Source: Comamonas sp. Y33R10-2 (GTDB lineage Bacteria > Pseudomonadota > Gammaproteobacteria > Burkholderiales > Burkholderiaceae_C). Taken from it: a stretch of 64,000 nt of DNA. The position numbers and the translations under genes are program-made. Shown here in pieces: positions 11,207-20,385 of this stretch. The stretch is taken from positions 1,488,001 to 1,552,000 of the forward strand of contig NZ_CP079925.1 in the NCBI RefSeq assembly GCF_019355935.1, written 5' to 3'. How positions within the stretch are numbered: the stretch's first letter is position 1; each line of letters begins with the position of its first letter. A model generated the notes under the pieces. The model saw only the letters and a list, made by a program, of their open reading frames with translations. It was not told the origin of the DNA and did not search any database.

Positions 11207-13438
11207 ATGAGTACGCAGCAACCCACCATCATCTATACCTTGACTGACGAGGCTCCTCGCCTGGCCACCAGCGCGTTCCTGCCCGTAATTCGTGCTTTCG
11301 CCGCACCTGCTGGCATCAATGTGGAAACCAGCGACATTTCGCTGTCCGGCCGCATCTTGGGTGAGTTCCCTGACTTTCTGACCGAAGCGCAGCGCGCTCC
11401 TAACAACCTGGCTGAGTTGGGCAAGCTGACGCTAAAGCCTGAAGCCAACATCATTAAGCTGCCAAATATTTCGGCATCCGTTGGCCAGTTGAAGGACGCG
11501 ATCAAGGAACTGCAGTCCAAGGGTTACGCCCTGCCAGACTTCCCTGACAGCCCTTCGACCGATGCTGAAAAAGACATTAAGGCACGCTACAGCAAGTGCA
11601 CCGGCTCTGCCGTGAATCCAGTGCTGCGCGAAGGCAACTCTGACCGCCGCGCACCCGCTGCGGTGAAGAACTTTGCCAAGAAGCACCCGCATTCCATGGG
11701 TGAGTGGGCTCAGTGGTCACAGACCCATGTCTCCCACATGCACGAAGGCGACTTCTACCACGGTGAAAAGTCCATGACTGTGGACAAGGCTCGTAACGTG
11801 AAGATGGTGCTGGAAACCACTTCCGGCAAGTCCATCGTGCTCAAGGAAAAGGTTGCTCTGAAGGATGCGGAAGTCATTGACTCCATGTTCATGAGCAAGA
11901 AGGCGCTGATCGCTTTCTACGAAAAAGAAATCGAAGACTGCAAGAAGTCCGGCATTTTGTTCTCGCTGCACGTCAAGGCCACCATGATGAAGGTGTCCCA
12001 CCCCATCGTGTTTGGACACTGCGTGCGCATTTTCTACAAAGAAGCTTTCGAAAAGCACGGCAAGCTGTTTGACCAGCTGGGTGTGAACGTGAACAACGGT
12101 ATGGCCGATCTGTTCAACAAGATCGCTACTTTGCCTGCTACTCAGCGTGAAGAAATTGAGCGCGACTTGCACAAGTGTCAAGAAGATCGTCCTCGTCTGG
12201 CCATGGTTGACTCCGCTAAGGGCATCACCAACTTCCACTCGCCTAACGATGTGATCGTTGATGCCTCCATGCCCGCCATGATTCGCGTCGGCGGCAAGAT
12301 GTGGGCGGCTGATGGCAAGCCTTACGACTGCAAAGCCGTGATGCCTGAGTCCACCTTTGCCCGTATCTACCAAGAAGTGATCAACTTCTGCAAGTGGCAC
12401 GGCAACTTCGACCCCAAGACCATGGGCACCGTGCCTAACGTGGGCTTGATGGCGCAAAAGGCGGAAGAGTATGGCTCGCACGACAAGACGTTTGAAATCG
12501 CCGAAGCTGGCGTGGCCAACATCGTGGACATCGCCACTGGCGAAGTGCTGATGAGCCAGAACGTGGAAGAGGGCGACATCTGGCGCATGTGCCAAGTCAA
12601 GGATGCTCCTATCCGCGACTGGGTGAAGCTGGCCGTGACCCGTGCCCGTAACTCCGGCATGCCTGCCGTGTTCTGGTTGGACGCATACCGCCCCCACGAA
12701 GCCGAGCTGATCAAGAAGGTGCAAACCTACTTGAAGGAATACGACACCAACGGTCTCGAAATCCACATCATGAGCCAAGTGCGCGCTATGCGTTACACAC
12801 TGGAGCGCGTGGCCCGTGGTCTGGACACCATCTCGGTGACCGGCAACATCCTGCGCGACTACCTGACCGACTTGTTCCCCATTCTGGAACTGGGTACCTC
12901 GGCCAAGATGCTGTCCATCGTGCCTTTGATGGAGGGTGGTGGCCTGTACGAAACCGGTGCCGGTGGCTCCGCTCCCAAGCATGTGCAGCAACTGGTGGAA
13001 GAAAACCACCTGCGCTGGGACTCGCTGGGTGAGTTCTTGGCGCTGGCAGTTTCCTTCGAAGAGCTGGGCATCAAGGAAAACAATGCCCGCGCCAAGTTGC
13101 TGGCCAAGACTTTGGACGAAGCCACTGGCAAGCTGCTGGACCTGAACAAGTCGCCTTCGCGCCGCACGGGTGAGCTGGACAACCGTGGCTCGCAGTTCTA
13201 CGTCGCTCAGTACTGGGCACAGGCTCTGGCCGCTCAGACCGAAGACGCAGAACTGGCTGCCAAGTTCGCGACTCTGGCTAAGGCACTGACCGATAACGAA
13301 GCCAAGATTATTGGCGAGATGAAGGACGTGCAAGGCAAGCCAGCTGACATCGGCGGCTACTACATGCCCGACGTGGCTAAGCTGGACGCCGTAATGCGCC
13401 CCAGCGCTACTTTCAACGCAGCCATTGCTGCCGCCTAA
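11207..13438 (+). CDS. Isocitrate dehydrogenase, monomeric NADP-dependent type
   Basis: Oxidatively decarboxylates isocitrate to 2-oxoglutarate with NADP in the TCA cycle. The ATG at 11207 gives 743 residues beginning [16 protein letters not shown], which matches the usual start and length (about 740) of the monomeric family; the open frame extends upstream to a TTG at 11105 but the extra 34 residues do not look native. Family signatures include [37 protein letters not shown] and the C-terminal RSPSRR-like segment [17 protein letters not shown]. Codon use is strongly biased toward major codons, suggesting high expression. A terminator follows at 13489. A second, unrelated IDH lies at 15321. 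Confidence 0.96.
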   Translation: MSTQQPTIIYTLTDEAPRLATSAFLPVIRAFAAPAGINVETSDISLSGRILGEFPDFLTEAQRAPNNLAELGKLTLKPEANIIKLPNISASVGQLKDAIKELQSKGYALPDFPDSPSTDAEKDIKARYSKCTGSAVNPVLREGNSDRRAPAAVKNFAKKHPHSMGEWAQWSQTHVSHMHEGDFYHGEKSMTVDKARNVKMVLETTSGKSIVLKEKVALKDAEVIDSMFMSKKALIAFYEKEIEDCKKSGILFSLHVKATMMKVSHPIVFGHCVRIFYKEAFEKHGKLFDQLGVNVNNGMADLFNKIATLPATQREEIERDLHKCQEDRPRLAMVDSAKGITNFHSPNDVIVDASMPAMIRVGGKMWAADGKPYDCKAVMPESTFARIYQEVINFCKWHGNFDPKTMGTVPNVGLMAQKAEEYGSHDKTFEIAEAGVANIVDIATGEVLMSQNVEEGDIWRMCQVKDAPIRDWVKLAVTRARNSGMPAVFWLDAYRPHEAELIKKVQTYLKEYDTNGLEIHIMSQVRAMRYTLERVARGLDTISVTGNILRDYLTDLFPILELGTSAKMLSIVPLMEGGGLYETGAGGSAPKHVQQLVEENHLRWDSLGEFLALAVSFEELGIKENNARAKLLAKTLDEATGKLLDLNKSPSRRTGELDNRGSQFYVAQYWAQALAAQTEDAELAAKFATLAKALTDNEAKIIGEMKDVQGKPADIGGYYMPDVAKLDAVMRPSATFNAAIAAA

Positions 13439-13488
13439 ATAGCGCGATGAGTGCGGGTTGAGCCTTGGCTTGACCTGCTGAAGCTCTG

Positions 13489-13521
13489 AGCCGGTGAACC
13501 TGAAAAGGTCACCGGCTTTTT
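13489..13521 (+). terminator. Terminator after monomeric IDH
   Basis: AGCCGGTGAACC at 13489-13500 pairs with GGTCACCGGCT at 13507-13517 (one bulge), followed by a T-run to 13521. It lies 50 bases beyond the IDH stop. Confidence 0.85.
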
Positions 13522-13622
13522 CATGCCTGAATTTTTTGTATTTGCTATATAAAGAGAAGCTGCATGTGTTTGATGAATAAGCATTACAGCCTTGTTTGAT
13601 TCAAATATTCGAAGAACTGTGC

Positions 13623-13889
13623 ATGAAGCGATACCAATGCCCTTGCTGTGATTACTACTCTTTGTTCATGGGGGGCGAGTATGAGATTTGCAAGGTCTGC
13701 TTCTGGGAAGATGATGGGCTGGATATAGACCGCCCCGATGTGCGTTCAGGCCCCAACCGTATGACGCTGCGCGAGGGGCGGAGCAATTTTCTAGAACTGG
13801 GGGCCTGCGATGCCCGGTCGCTGGCACATGTGATGCATGCGGATGAGCGTCTGTGGCTGCGCTACAGGGCGCGGCAGGTCAAGGCCTGA
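13623..13889 (+). CDS. CPCC-type cysteine-rich small protein
   Basis: Small protein of 88 residues starting MKRYQCPCCDYYSL. The CPCC motif, the second pair CKVC and the aromatic/acidic CFWEDDG fit the CPCC cysteine-rich family (Pfam CPCC), probably a metal-binding domain of unknown function. An upstream in-frame TTG at 13596 would add nine residues, but the ATG at 13623 starts exactly at the domain, so I prefer it. It is a single gene after the IDH terminator, convergent with the next gene. Confidence 0.75.
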   Translation: MKRYQCPCCDYYSLFMGGEYEICKVCFWEDDGLDIDRPDVRSGPNRMTLREGRSNFLELGACDARSLAHVMHADERLWLRYRARQVKA

Positions 13890-13900
13890 GTCCGTCCGCT

Positions 13901-14461
13901 TTAAAGTTCGCTTCGGGCTTGTTCAATCCAGCGCAGAAACCGTATGCCCGGGTGCTGGCGCAAAAGCGGATGCTGCGCGCGGTGATAGCAGTCCCAGTAA
14001 CTGGCGACTTGCTGTTTGCGCAGGGTGATGAATTCGGGGTTCTCAGCGGCAAAACGTCCATAGCTTTGTGGGTTGAGTCTGGAAATGTGCTGGACTAGAA
14101 GCTCTGCCATCTGGTGCACGTAGTCGCTGCTGAGCCTGACGATAAAAGGCACAACCCAATCTTCGTTGCATGCGGACTCAGTTTGTAAAAGCTCGCGCAG
14201 GCAAGCTTCACGCATATGGCCGTTGGCATGACAGCAGCCAAGGCAAAGCGCAAGCCACTGCGTGGGCCCACAGGCTTTTTTAATGCACTGCCGTAGGTTT
14301 TGCTCGTCGTAATAAACACGGTAAGGCGCGTGCAGCGACTCGCCTTGGACTTGGGCCGTAAACCCCGGGAAGGGCTCAAAAGCCTCGCCTCTGCCGAGAC
14401 TTCGCAGCAATGTCGGGGCGATGGTTTGTAACGCCGAAGGTAGTTGTGCTCGATACAGCAT
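13901..14461 (-). CDS. Conserved hypothetical protein, 186 residues
   Basis: I do not recognise the family. The product starts MLYRAQLPSALQTIAP and contains ACGPTQWLALCLGCCHANGHMRE, a Cys/His-rich stretch that might bind metal, and a C-terminal helical region ending IRFLRWIEQARSEL. No signal peptide or membrane segment is seen. The start at 14461 was chosen because an upstream extension to 14557 would run into the neighbouring gene on the same strand. The upstream DUF192 gene ends 32 bases before, so the two may be co-transcribed. Confidence 0.65.
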   Translation of the reverse strand: MLYRAQLPSALQTIAPTLLRSLGRGEAFEPFPGFTAQVQGESLHAPYRVYYDEQNLRQCIKKACGPTQWLALCLGCCHANGHMREACLRELLQTESACNEDWVVPFIVRLSSDYVHQMAELLVQHISRLNPQSYGRFAAENPEFITLRKQQVASYWDCYHRAQHPLLRQHPGIRFLRWIEQARSEL

Positions 14462-14493
14462 GAAAGCGTTCGTGGCTAGGCTTGAGCTGTGAG

Positions 14494-15015
14494 CTATTGT
14501 TTGAACGGCTCTCCGCCTAGTTTGGCACCCGCTTTGATGCCGCGTTTGGCAAACCAACCTACATTCATCTCCAGCACATAGCGCACGGGCTTGGCCGAGC
14601 AGTGGGAGTCATCGCTCATGGGCTTCATGTCGGCGAGGTTGACGATGGTGCCATCGTCGGCCACAAAGGCAGCTGTCAGTGGCAGCAAAGTGTTGCGCAT
14701 CCAAAAGCACTGCACGCCGGGCACGTCGAAGATGAACAGCATGCCTTCTTGTTGGGGCATTTCTTTGCGAAACATGAGGCCGATCTCACGCTGCTGGGGC
14801 GTTTGGGCGAGTTGCGTGTTGATGCGGAACATGCCGGCGGTCAAATCAATACGGCGCAGGTTCATCTGCGGCTGGCCTTCATCACGAGCCATGGCGGGCG
14901 TCATGCTGCCCAAGCTGGCAAAGGCCAGCAAGGCGGTTGAGACAACGGCGACCCACTTGGCGCGTACGCTTTGGGGCAGGTCTTGGTGAGAGATCTTGCT
15001 AGGAGAGTTCTTCAT
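14494..15015 (-). CDS. DUF192 family exported protein
   Basis: Product of 173 residues: a charged N-terminus, a hydrophobic signal segment (WVAVVSTALLAFASLGSMTPAMA) and a mature DUF192/UPF0127 domain with FRINTQLAQTPQQREIGLMFRKEMP, MLFIFDV, FWMRNTLLPL and VRYVLEMNVGW. Family members are small exported or membrane-linked proteins of unknown biochemical role. The ATG at 15015 has a good ribosome site (AGGAGAG); the frame stays open further upstream to 15198 but that part has no conserved look. Confidence is high for the family, none for function. Confidence 0.85.
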   Translation of the reverse strand: MKNSPSKISHQDLPQSVRAKWVAVVSTALLAFASLGSMTPAMARDEGQPQMNLRRIDLTAGMFRINTQLAQTPQQREIGLMFRKEMPQQEGMLFIFDVPGVQCFWMRNTLLPLTAAFVADDGTIVNLADMKPMSDDSHCSAKPVRYVLEMNVGWFAKRGIKAGAKLGGEPFKQ

Positions 15016-15320
15016 AAGCCTTGCATGGACAGACAGGGAGTTAGCAACTAAAGCGGGGCGATGTTCACGGCGGTTCATCACACGGGTTACTTGATGTGGT
15101 GCTTGATGCAGCGCAGGGTGCGGTGATCTTATTTTGCCGCTTAATTGACGAAGCCATAGTGCGAACTGCAAGCACTGCTTTATGAAGCAGATTTGCACCA
15201 GATATGAGATTCCTTGGCGGATATGGATGAAGGCAGGCGCAGAGATGCCAAAATCAGGTCAAGACAAGCACCAGCAAGGTGCGCAGCCGCACAGTATTCA
15301 AGATCAGGAGATTTGACCGT

Positions 15321-16595
15321 ATGAGCACGAGCCCGCAAACCTATCAACACATTCAAGTTCCGCCGCAGGGCGAAAAGATCACCGTCAATGCAGACAAAAC
15401 ATTGAACGTGCCGGACCAGCCCATCATTCCTTTCATTGAGGGTGATGGCGTGGGTGTCGATGTGACGCCGGTGATGCGCAAAGTGGTCGATGCGGCTGTG
15501 GCAAAGGTTTACGGCAGCCAGCGCAAGATTGCGTGGATGGAAGTGTTTGCGGGCGAGAAGGCCGTGCGCACCTACGGCCCCGATGTGTGGCTGCCCGAAG
15601 AGACCGTGGCCGCCGTGCGCGACTATGCTGTGTCGATCAAAGGCCCGCTAACCACGCCTGTGGGCGGTGGTATTCGTTCGTTGAACGTGGCGCTGCGCCA
15701 AGAACTGGATCTCTACGTCTGCCTGCGCCCTGTGCAGTATTTCAAGGGTGTGCCTTCACCGCTGAAGGAGCCTGAGAAGACGAATATGGTGATCTTCCGC
15801 GAGAACTCGGAAGACATTTACGCGGGCATTGAGTACGCAGCGGGTAGCGAGAAGGTGAAAAAGCTGATCGACTTTCTAGCCAAGGAACTGGGCTCCAGCA
15901 AGATTCGCTTTCCCGAGACGTCAGGCATTGGTATCAAGCCCGTGTCGCGTGAAGGAACGGAGCGCCTGGTGCGCAAGGCGATTCAATACGCGATTGACCA
16001 CAACCGCCCCAGCGTGACTCTGGTTCACAAGGGCAACATCATGAAGTTCACGGAAGGCGCTTTCCGTGACTGGGGCTACGCACTGGCGCAGCGCGAGTTT
16101 GGTGCCGAGCTGATGGATGGCGGCCCCATGTGCCGCATCAAGAACCCTAATACGGGCAAAGACATCATCATCAAGGATTCAATCACCGACGCCTTCTTGC
16201 AGCAAATTTTGATGCGTCCGGCAGAGTATTCGGTGGTGGCTACGCTAAACCTGAACGGCGACTATATTTCTGACGCGCTGGCCGCGCAGGTGGGCGGTAT
16301 CGGCATTGCGCCTGGCGCCAATATGTCGGAGACGATTGCCTGCTTTGAGGCCACGCACGGCACCGCGCCGCGTTATGCGGGCAAGGATTATGTGAACCCC
16401 GGCTCCATGATTTTGTGCGCCGAGATGATGCTGCGCCACATGGGCTGGCGCGAGCCAGCAGACCTGATCGTGCAGTCGCTGGAAAAAGCGATTCTGAGCA
16501 AGCATGTGACCTATGACTTCGCTCGCCTGATGGATGGCGCGACACAGGTTTCCTGCTCGAAGTTTGGGGATGTGGTCATTTCATTGATGGACTGA
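15321..16595 (+). CDS. icd: Isocitrate dehydrogenase, NADP-dependent dimeric type
   Basis: Same reaction as the monomeric enzyme at 11207 but from the unrelated isocitrate/isopropylmalate dehydrogenase fold. The ATG at 15321, behind CAGGAG, gives 424 residues. Conserved landmarks are [16 protein letters not shown] (the serine corresponds to the AceK-phosphorylated serine of E. coli Icd), [15 protein letters not shown], the basic [13 protein letters not shown] region, and the NADP-loop sequence [14 protein letters not shown]. It sits alone, followed by a repeat and a terminator. Together with the other IDH this allows a flux split or condition-specific expression; that is inference. Confidence 0.97.
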   Translation: MSTSPQTYQHIQVPPQGEKITVNADKTLNVPDQPIIPFIEGDGVGVDVTPVMRKVVDAAVAKVYGSQRKIAWMEVFAGEKAVRTYGPDVWLPEETVAAVRDYAVSIKGPLTTPVGGGIRSLNVALRQELDLYVCLRPVQYFKGVPSPLKEPEKTNMVIFRENSEDIYAGIEYAAGSEKVKKLIDFLAKELGSSKIRFPETSGIGIKPVSREGTERLVRKAIQYAIDHNRPSVTLVHKGNIMKFTEGAFRDWGYALAQREFGAELMDGGPMCRIKNPNTGKDIIIKDSITDAFLQQILMRPAEYSVVATLNLNGDYISDALAAQVGGIGIAPGANMSETIACFEATHGTAPRYAGKDYVNPGSMILCAEMMLRHMGWREPADLIVQSLEKAILSKHVTYDFARLMDGATQVSCSKFGDVVISLMD

Positions 16596-16680
16596 CCCCC
16601 TGAGGCGCTGCGCGCCTTCCCCCCTGAAGGGGGACGACACCCTCGGTGCTCGGAGGCGCTTCCTTGGTGTCTCTGGCTTG
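16596..16680. repeat. Comamonadaceae-type intergenic repeat CCCCCTGAGGCGCTGCGCGCC
   Basis: The stretch directly after the icd stop, containing CCCCCTGAGGCGCTGCGCGC, then CCCCCTGAAGGGGG and GGTGCTCGGAGGCGCTTCC, is of a type I remember as recurrent between genes in Comamonadaceae genomes. Only one copy is in this window, so its repeat nature is from memory. Confidence 0.45.
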
Positions 16681-16708
16681 GAGTGTGTCCAGTGCGAGCG
16701 CCGTTAAC

Positions 16709-16734
16709 AAAACAGCCCGTTTAGGGCTGTTTTT
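16709..16734. terminator. Bidirectional terminator between icd and DsbA-like gene
   Basis: AAAACAGCCC at 16709-16718 pairs with GGGCTGTTTT at 16724-16733 around a five-base loop, with A and T runs on both flanks. It lies between convergent genes ending at 16595 and 16754. Confidence 0.8.
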
Positions 16735-16753
16735 GTATTTTGAATTGATGTTT

Positions 16754-17521
16754 TTAACGCTGGGGCAGCTCGCAGCCATCGGGGCCGCAGCTGGGGTCGG
16801 TGTTGCTGTCACCGGCTTGCTGTGGGTTGAGGGCTGCGATTTGCTCTACCCATTCCGCCAGTTGCAGTTTCCAGCCTTCTACATCGCCCAGCCATTCGCC
16901 CAGTTCAAGGCGCTGCACGGCGCGCTGGCCGGGTTGTTCGGGGTGGTCAAACTCCAGCGCCAGAGTGGGGAAGCCCTGACCTTGCACCATGCCCAGCCAC
17001 TGGCGGCTGTCGGCAATATGGGCATGGGTTGCTGCGCCGCTTTGCTCGGCGTAGGCGGCGTCAAAGGCGGCGCTGTCTAGGCCAATGCTTGCGGCCAGCT
17101 CGCGCAGTACTGCCGGATCGCTAATGCGGCGGCCGTCCACGTAATGGGCTTTTTGCTGGGCTGTCAGCATTTCCAGACCTTGGCCTGAGAGCGCTTCAGC
17201 AGCTAGCAGGGCGGTGGTGGGTGGCTCGGAGTCGAGTGGCGCGCCGATGTCGTTGAGCAGGCCGTTGAAGTAGTCGTCACCAAAGGGCTGGCCAGTCATT
17301 TCGGCAATGCGCTGGTCGCTTGGCATGACTTTTTCGCGCCAGTCTGCCGTGATGGTGCGGGTGTGATCGCCAGTCAACATGCCTCCTGCATGCCATTGCA
17401 CCTGAATGCCGGGCACCTCGCGCGCGGCTTTGACCAGTGGGGCTGCGGCGTAGCACCAGCCGCAGAGGGGATCAAAAATATAGTGCAGCACCAAGGTGGC
17501 GGGAGCCGTGGATGTAGTCAT
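16754..17521 (-). CDS. DsbA-family thioredoxin-fold protein (COG3531-like)
   Basis: Predicted thiol-disulfide oxidoreductase. With the ATG at 17521 the product has 256 residues and begins TTSTAPATLVLHYIFDPLCG; the active-site pair is Cys20-Gly-Trp-Cys23, close to the N-terminus as in the FrnE/COG3531 group. There is no signal peptide, so it should be cytosolic, unlike classical DsbA. Near the C-terminus QGFPTLALE carries the cis-proline expected of thioredoxin folds. The tail has an unusual Cys-Gly-Pro-Asp-Gly-Cys motif. The frame stays open 120 codons upstream, but that part overlaps the divergent protease gene and is not native. Confidence 0.85.
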   Translation of the reverse strand: MTTSTAPATLVLHYIFDPLCGWCYAAAPLVKAAREVPGIQVQWHAGGMLTGDHTRTITADWREKVMPSDQRIAEMTGQPFGDDYFNGLLNDIGAPLDSEPPTTALLAAEALSGQGLEMLTAQQKAHYVDGRRISDPAVLRELAASIGLDSAAFDAAYAEQSGAATHAHIADSRQWLGMVQGQGFPTLALEFDHPEQPGQRAVQRLELGEWLGDVEGWKLQLAEWVEQIAALNPQQAGDSNTDPSCGPDGCELPQR

Positions 17522-17668
17522 GTGTGGATGAGGCCTCAAAAGGCCCGCAAAATTACAAACGGGCCTCAATGTAGACGCTGGGGCTGCTCCATAGGTTTCA
17601 TTTGCCTGAAGACCCTGAGCGTTATCACGGCAAAATGGCCGCTTCTTCATCAGCCTTAATTTGTCGCC

Positions 17669-18220
17669 ATGCGCATGAATGCTACGCCGCCACCGCGTTC
17701 GCCCCAAAAGTCTGAGCCCACGCCGCAATCTGTTGCCCGGCGCAGCACGTTTTTGTTTTTGCTGTTCTGGCTGGTGGCCTTGGGGGTGATGTATCTGGCC
17801 ATGCAGCATTTTTTGAAGCCTGCACAGGCCAAGGTAATGGCCGACGGCACAGTGCGCATTGAGCGGGACATGGATGGGCACTTTCGCGTTAAAGGTTATG
17901 TCAACAACCAGCCCGTGAGTTTTTTGGTGGATACCGGAGCCTCATCGGTCAGCGTGACCGATGTGCTCGCTGCAAAAGCAGGGCTGCAAGGCGGCGAGAA
18001 AGTGCGCTTTCGCACTGCCAACGGCGATCGAGATGGCCGAATTGTGGTGGCCGATGAGGTGCGCGTTGCCAGTTTGCGCGTGAGCGGCGTGCGCGTGGGC
18101 ACGGGATACACCGGCGATGACAGCGACGACGCACTGTTAGGACAGAACTTTCTGCGTTTTTTTGATGTGCAGATGAGCGGTGATGAAATGCTGCTGCGCC
18201 CGCGCAATGTGGGGCGTTAA
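17669..18220 (+). CDS. Membrane-anchored retropepsin-like aspartic protease (TIGR02281 type)
   Basis: Product of 183 residues: a cytoplasmic N-terminus, one transmembrane segment (about 27-46, FLFLLFWLVALGVMYLAM), then a periplasmic single-lobe aspartic protease domain. The catalytic motif is DTGAS (Asp88) and the second family motif is ALLGQNFLRFF. Such clan AA proteases act as dimers; the bacterial group is common in proteobacteria with largely unknown substrates. Start may be the ATG at 17669 or the one at 17675. It is transcribed divergently from the DsbA-like gene, 147 bases away. Confidence 0.85.
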   Translation: MRMNATPPPRSPQKSEPTPQSVARRSTFLFLLFWLVALGVMYLAMQHFLKPAQAKVMADGTVRIERDMDGHFRVKGYVNNQPVSFLVDTGASSVSVTDVLAAKAGLQGGEKVRFRTANGDRDGRIVVADEVRVASLRVSGVRVGTGYTGDDSDDALLGQNFLRFFDVQMSGDEMLLRPRNVGR

Positions 18221-18508
18221 TGAGGGCGTTAATGTGGGCCGCGAATCTAGGCCTTTAATCCGCGTCCTTTAACGATTCTCAGCAGGCTTTCGCAGCATGG
18301 GTACTGGTTTTTTTGCTGTAAGCCCTGTCTGACTGCATTAAAGTCGAGGGTTTTGCCAACCGGCAAACAGAACAGGCGTGCTGCGCAGCGGATTTACAAG
18401 ATTCGCAGCGGCTGGTGCGCCCGCCATGCTCATGAGTGAAAGACATGTTCCGGGACTGTTGCCTTTTAACGGACCGCGTACATTCATCGCGCGCGGCGGA
18501 CGACATCA

Positions 18509-19864
18509 ATGGACTGGTTAACCCAACTCTTTAAAACCCTCAACGACATTGTTTGGGGTGTTCCTATGATCGTGCTGATTCTCGGCACGGGCTTTTATCT
18601 TCACATTCGCCTAGGTTTTATGCCGCTGCGCAACATCGTGCGCGGCTTTCGCATGATCTGGCGCAGCCGCAAGCCCGGAGATAAGGCGGATGGCGACATC
18701 ACCCCTTATGCGGCGTTGATGACGGCGCTTTCTGCCACCGTTGGCACGGGCAATATTGCCGGTGTGGCAACGGCCATTGCAGTAGGCGGCCCAGGCGCAT
18801 TGTTCTGGATGTGGATGACCGCGCTGCTGGGCATGGCTACCAAGTATGGCGAGGTGGTGCTGGCGGTAAAGTACCGCGAGAAAAACGACCAAGGCCAGTG
18901 GGTGGGTGGTCCCATGTACGCGATCAAAAACGGCTTGGGCAAAAAGTGGAAGTGGCTGGGTACGCTGTTTGCGCTGTTCGGCGGCTTGGCCGGTTTTGGC
19001 ATTGGCTCTATGGTGCAGTCCAACGGCATCGCATCGGCCATGCATACCGCTTTTGGTCTGGAGAACTGGGTGACCGGCGTGGCGCTGGCGCTGATGACTG
19101 GCGCTGTGGTACTGGGCGGCATCAAACGTATTGGCGCTGTGGCTGAAAAGCTGGTGCCCGCCATGTGCGTGGCCTATGTAATTTGCGTGCTGTATGTGCT
19201 GGGGGTATATGTGGACCGCATTCCTGCTGCTTTTGCACTGATCATTGAGCAGGCCTTCAATCCCACAGCAGCGACTGGCGGCTTCTTGGGCTCGACCGTG
19301 TTGATGGCCATACGCATGGGCGTGGCGCGCGGTATTTTCTCGAATGAAGCAGGCTTGGGCACTGCCGGTATTGCGCAATCTGCAGGTGCTACGCGTGACC
19401 CGGTTTTTTCGGGTCTTGTCGGCATGATGGGTACGTTTATCGATACCATCATCGTCTGCACCATGACAGGTTTGGCCATTGTGGTCAGCGGCGTCTGGAA
19501 CTCGGGTGCAACAGGCGCCGTGCTTTCTACCCAGAGCTTTGAGGCAGCCATGCCCGGTATTGGCAAATATGTGCTGGCGCTGTCTTTGTCCGTTTTCGCC
19601 TTCACCACCATTTTGGGCTGGGCCTACTACGGTGAGAAGTGCTGGACGTATCTGGTGGGCACGATTTGCGAAAAGCCATTTCGCATTCTCTGGACCATTA
19701 GCGCCTTTGTCGGTGCCGTCGCTACGCTGGATTTTGCCTGGCTGGTGGCCGATACGCTCAATGCGCTGATGGCGATACCGAATCTGATCTCTTTGCTGCT
19801 GCTGTCACCCGTGATTGTGAAGCTCACGCGCGAATACTTTGCGCGCAAGGAAGAAGATCGTTAA
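18509..19864 (+). CDS. Sodium:alanine/glycine symporter (AgcS family)
   Basis: Inner-membrane secondary transporter importing alanine or glycine with sodium. The 451-residue product has about ten hydrophobic segments and the family signatures ATVGTGNIAGVATAIAVGGPGALFWMW, GGPMYAIKNGLGKKWK, the FSNEAGLGTAGIAQ motif and GWAYYGEKC. Length is normal for AgcS proteins. The upstream 288 bases contain no recognisable glycine riboswitch. It is followed by a family 1 hairpin and a tandem duplication. Confidence 0.92.
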   Translation: MDWLTQLFKTLNDIVWGVPMIVLILGTGFYLHIRLGFMPLRNIVRGFRMIWRSRKPGDKADGDITPYAALMTALSATVGTGNIAGVATAIAVGGPGALFWMWMTALLGMATKYGEVVLAVKYREKNDQGQWVGGPMYAIKNGLGKKWKWLGTLFALFGGLAGFGIGSMVQSNGIASAMHTAFGLENWVTGVALALMTGAVVLGGIKRIGAVAEKLVPAMCVAYVICVLYVLGVYVDRIPAAFALIIEQAFNPTAATGGFLGSTVLMAIRMGVARGIFSNEAGLGTAGIAQSAGATRDPVFSGLVGMMGTFIDTIIVCTMTGLAIVVSGVWNSGATGAVLSTQSFEAAMPGIGKYVLALSLSVFAFTTILGWAYYGEKCWTYLVGTICEKPFRILWTISAFVGAVATLDFAWLVADTLNALMAIPNLISLLLLSPVIVKLTREYFARKEEDR

Positions 19865-19872
19865 ATCAAATT

Positions 19873-19912
19873 TGATAGCTGCTAGTCCTTGAATTGTCAG
19901 GACTAGCGGTCT
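19873..19912. repeat. Family 1 hairpin repeat
   Basis: TTTGATAGCTGCTAGTCCT followed by AGGACTAGC. GCTAGTCCT (19881-19889) pairs perfectly with AGGACTAGC (19899-19907). It lies directly after the AgcS stop and could double as a transcription end. Confidence 0.7.
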
Positions 19913-19914
19913 AT

Positions 19915-20168
19915 TTTGTTAGTAACAGGGCGCTGGTGTGTATGCATCAGCGCCCTGTGCGGTTTTGGGTGTGGCGCTCTGACACGGGAGGCAGCATCTG
20001 AGAAAATACGGCTTTTCAGGGAATGATCGCTGCGAGCCCAATTTGTTAGTAACAGGGCGCTGGTGTGTATGCATCAGCGCCCTGTGCGGTTTTGGGTGTG
20101 GCGCTCTGACACGGGAGGCAGCATCTGAGAAAATACGGCTTTTCAGGGAATGATCGCTGCGAGCCCAA
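19915..20168. repeat. Perfect 127-base tandem duplication
   Basis: 19915-20041 and 20042-20168 are identical over 127 bases by my reading. Each unit holds a perfect 10-base hairpin, CAGGGCGCTG and CAGCGCCCTG, around a 12-base loop. The region lies between AgcS and selU; no coding frame uses it. Confidence 0.95.
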
Positions 20169-20385
20169 TCGCTGCGGCGTTTGTGCGTATCGAGGCTCGA
20201 TCCACGCCCTGGCTTCGTGGCCTGTTTCTGGTTCTGTTTGTGACAGGGGTAGCAGGTTCTTCATGTTGCCGAGCATCGAGTCAGATCTCCCGAGATCACT
20301 GCCTTCAGCAGCCTGACCTCTGCCCGACTTCATGCCATTGCCCCGCGGTCTTGGGCCGTATGGGTACAGCCATAGATAGTCTGCC
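20169..20385. other. selU leader region
   Basis: About 215 bases with no supported gene. An in-frame TAG at 20377-20379 closes the selU frame immediately upstream of its TTG. Confidence 0.4.

Noticed and set aside
11717..13333. 538-codon minus-strand open frame opposite the monomeric IDH
   Set aside because: It mirrors a strongly codon-biased plus-strand gene; composition is His/Val/Gln-rich and no ribosome site or domain is visible.
13596..13622. TTG start for the CPCC protein
   Set aside because: The ATG at 13623 starts right at the conserved domain and the extra nine residues are not family-like.
18221..18508. Glycine riboswitch upstream of the AgcS symporter
   Set aside because: I looked for the tandem glycine aptamer pattern and did not find its conserved core.
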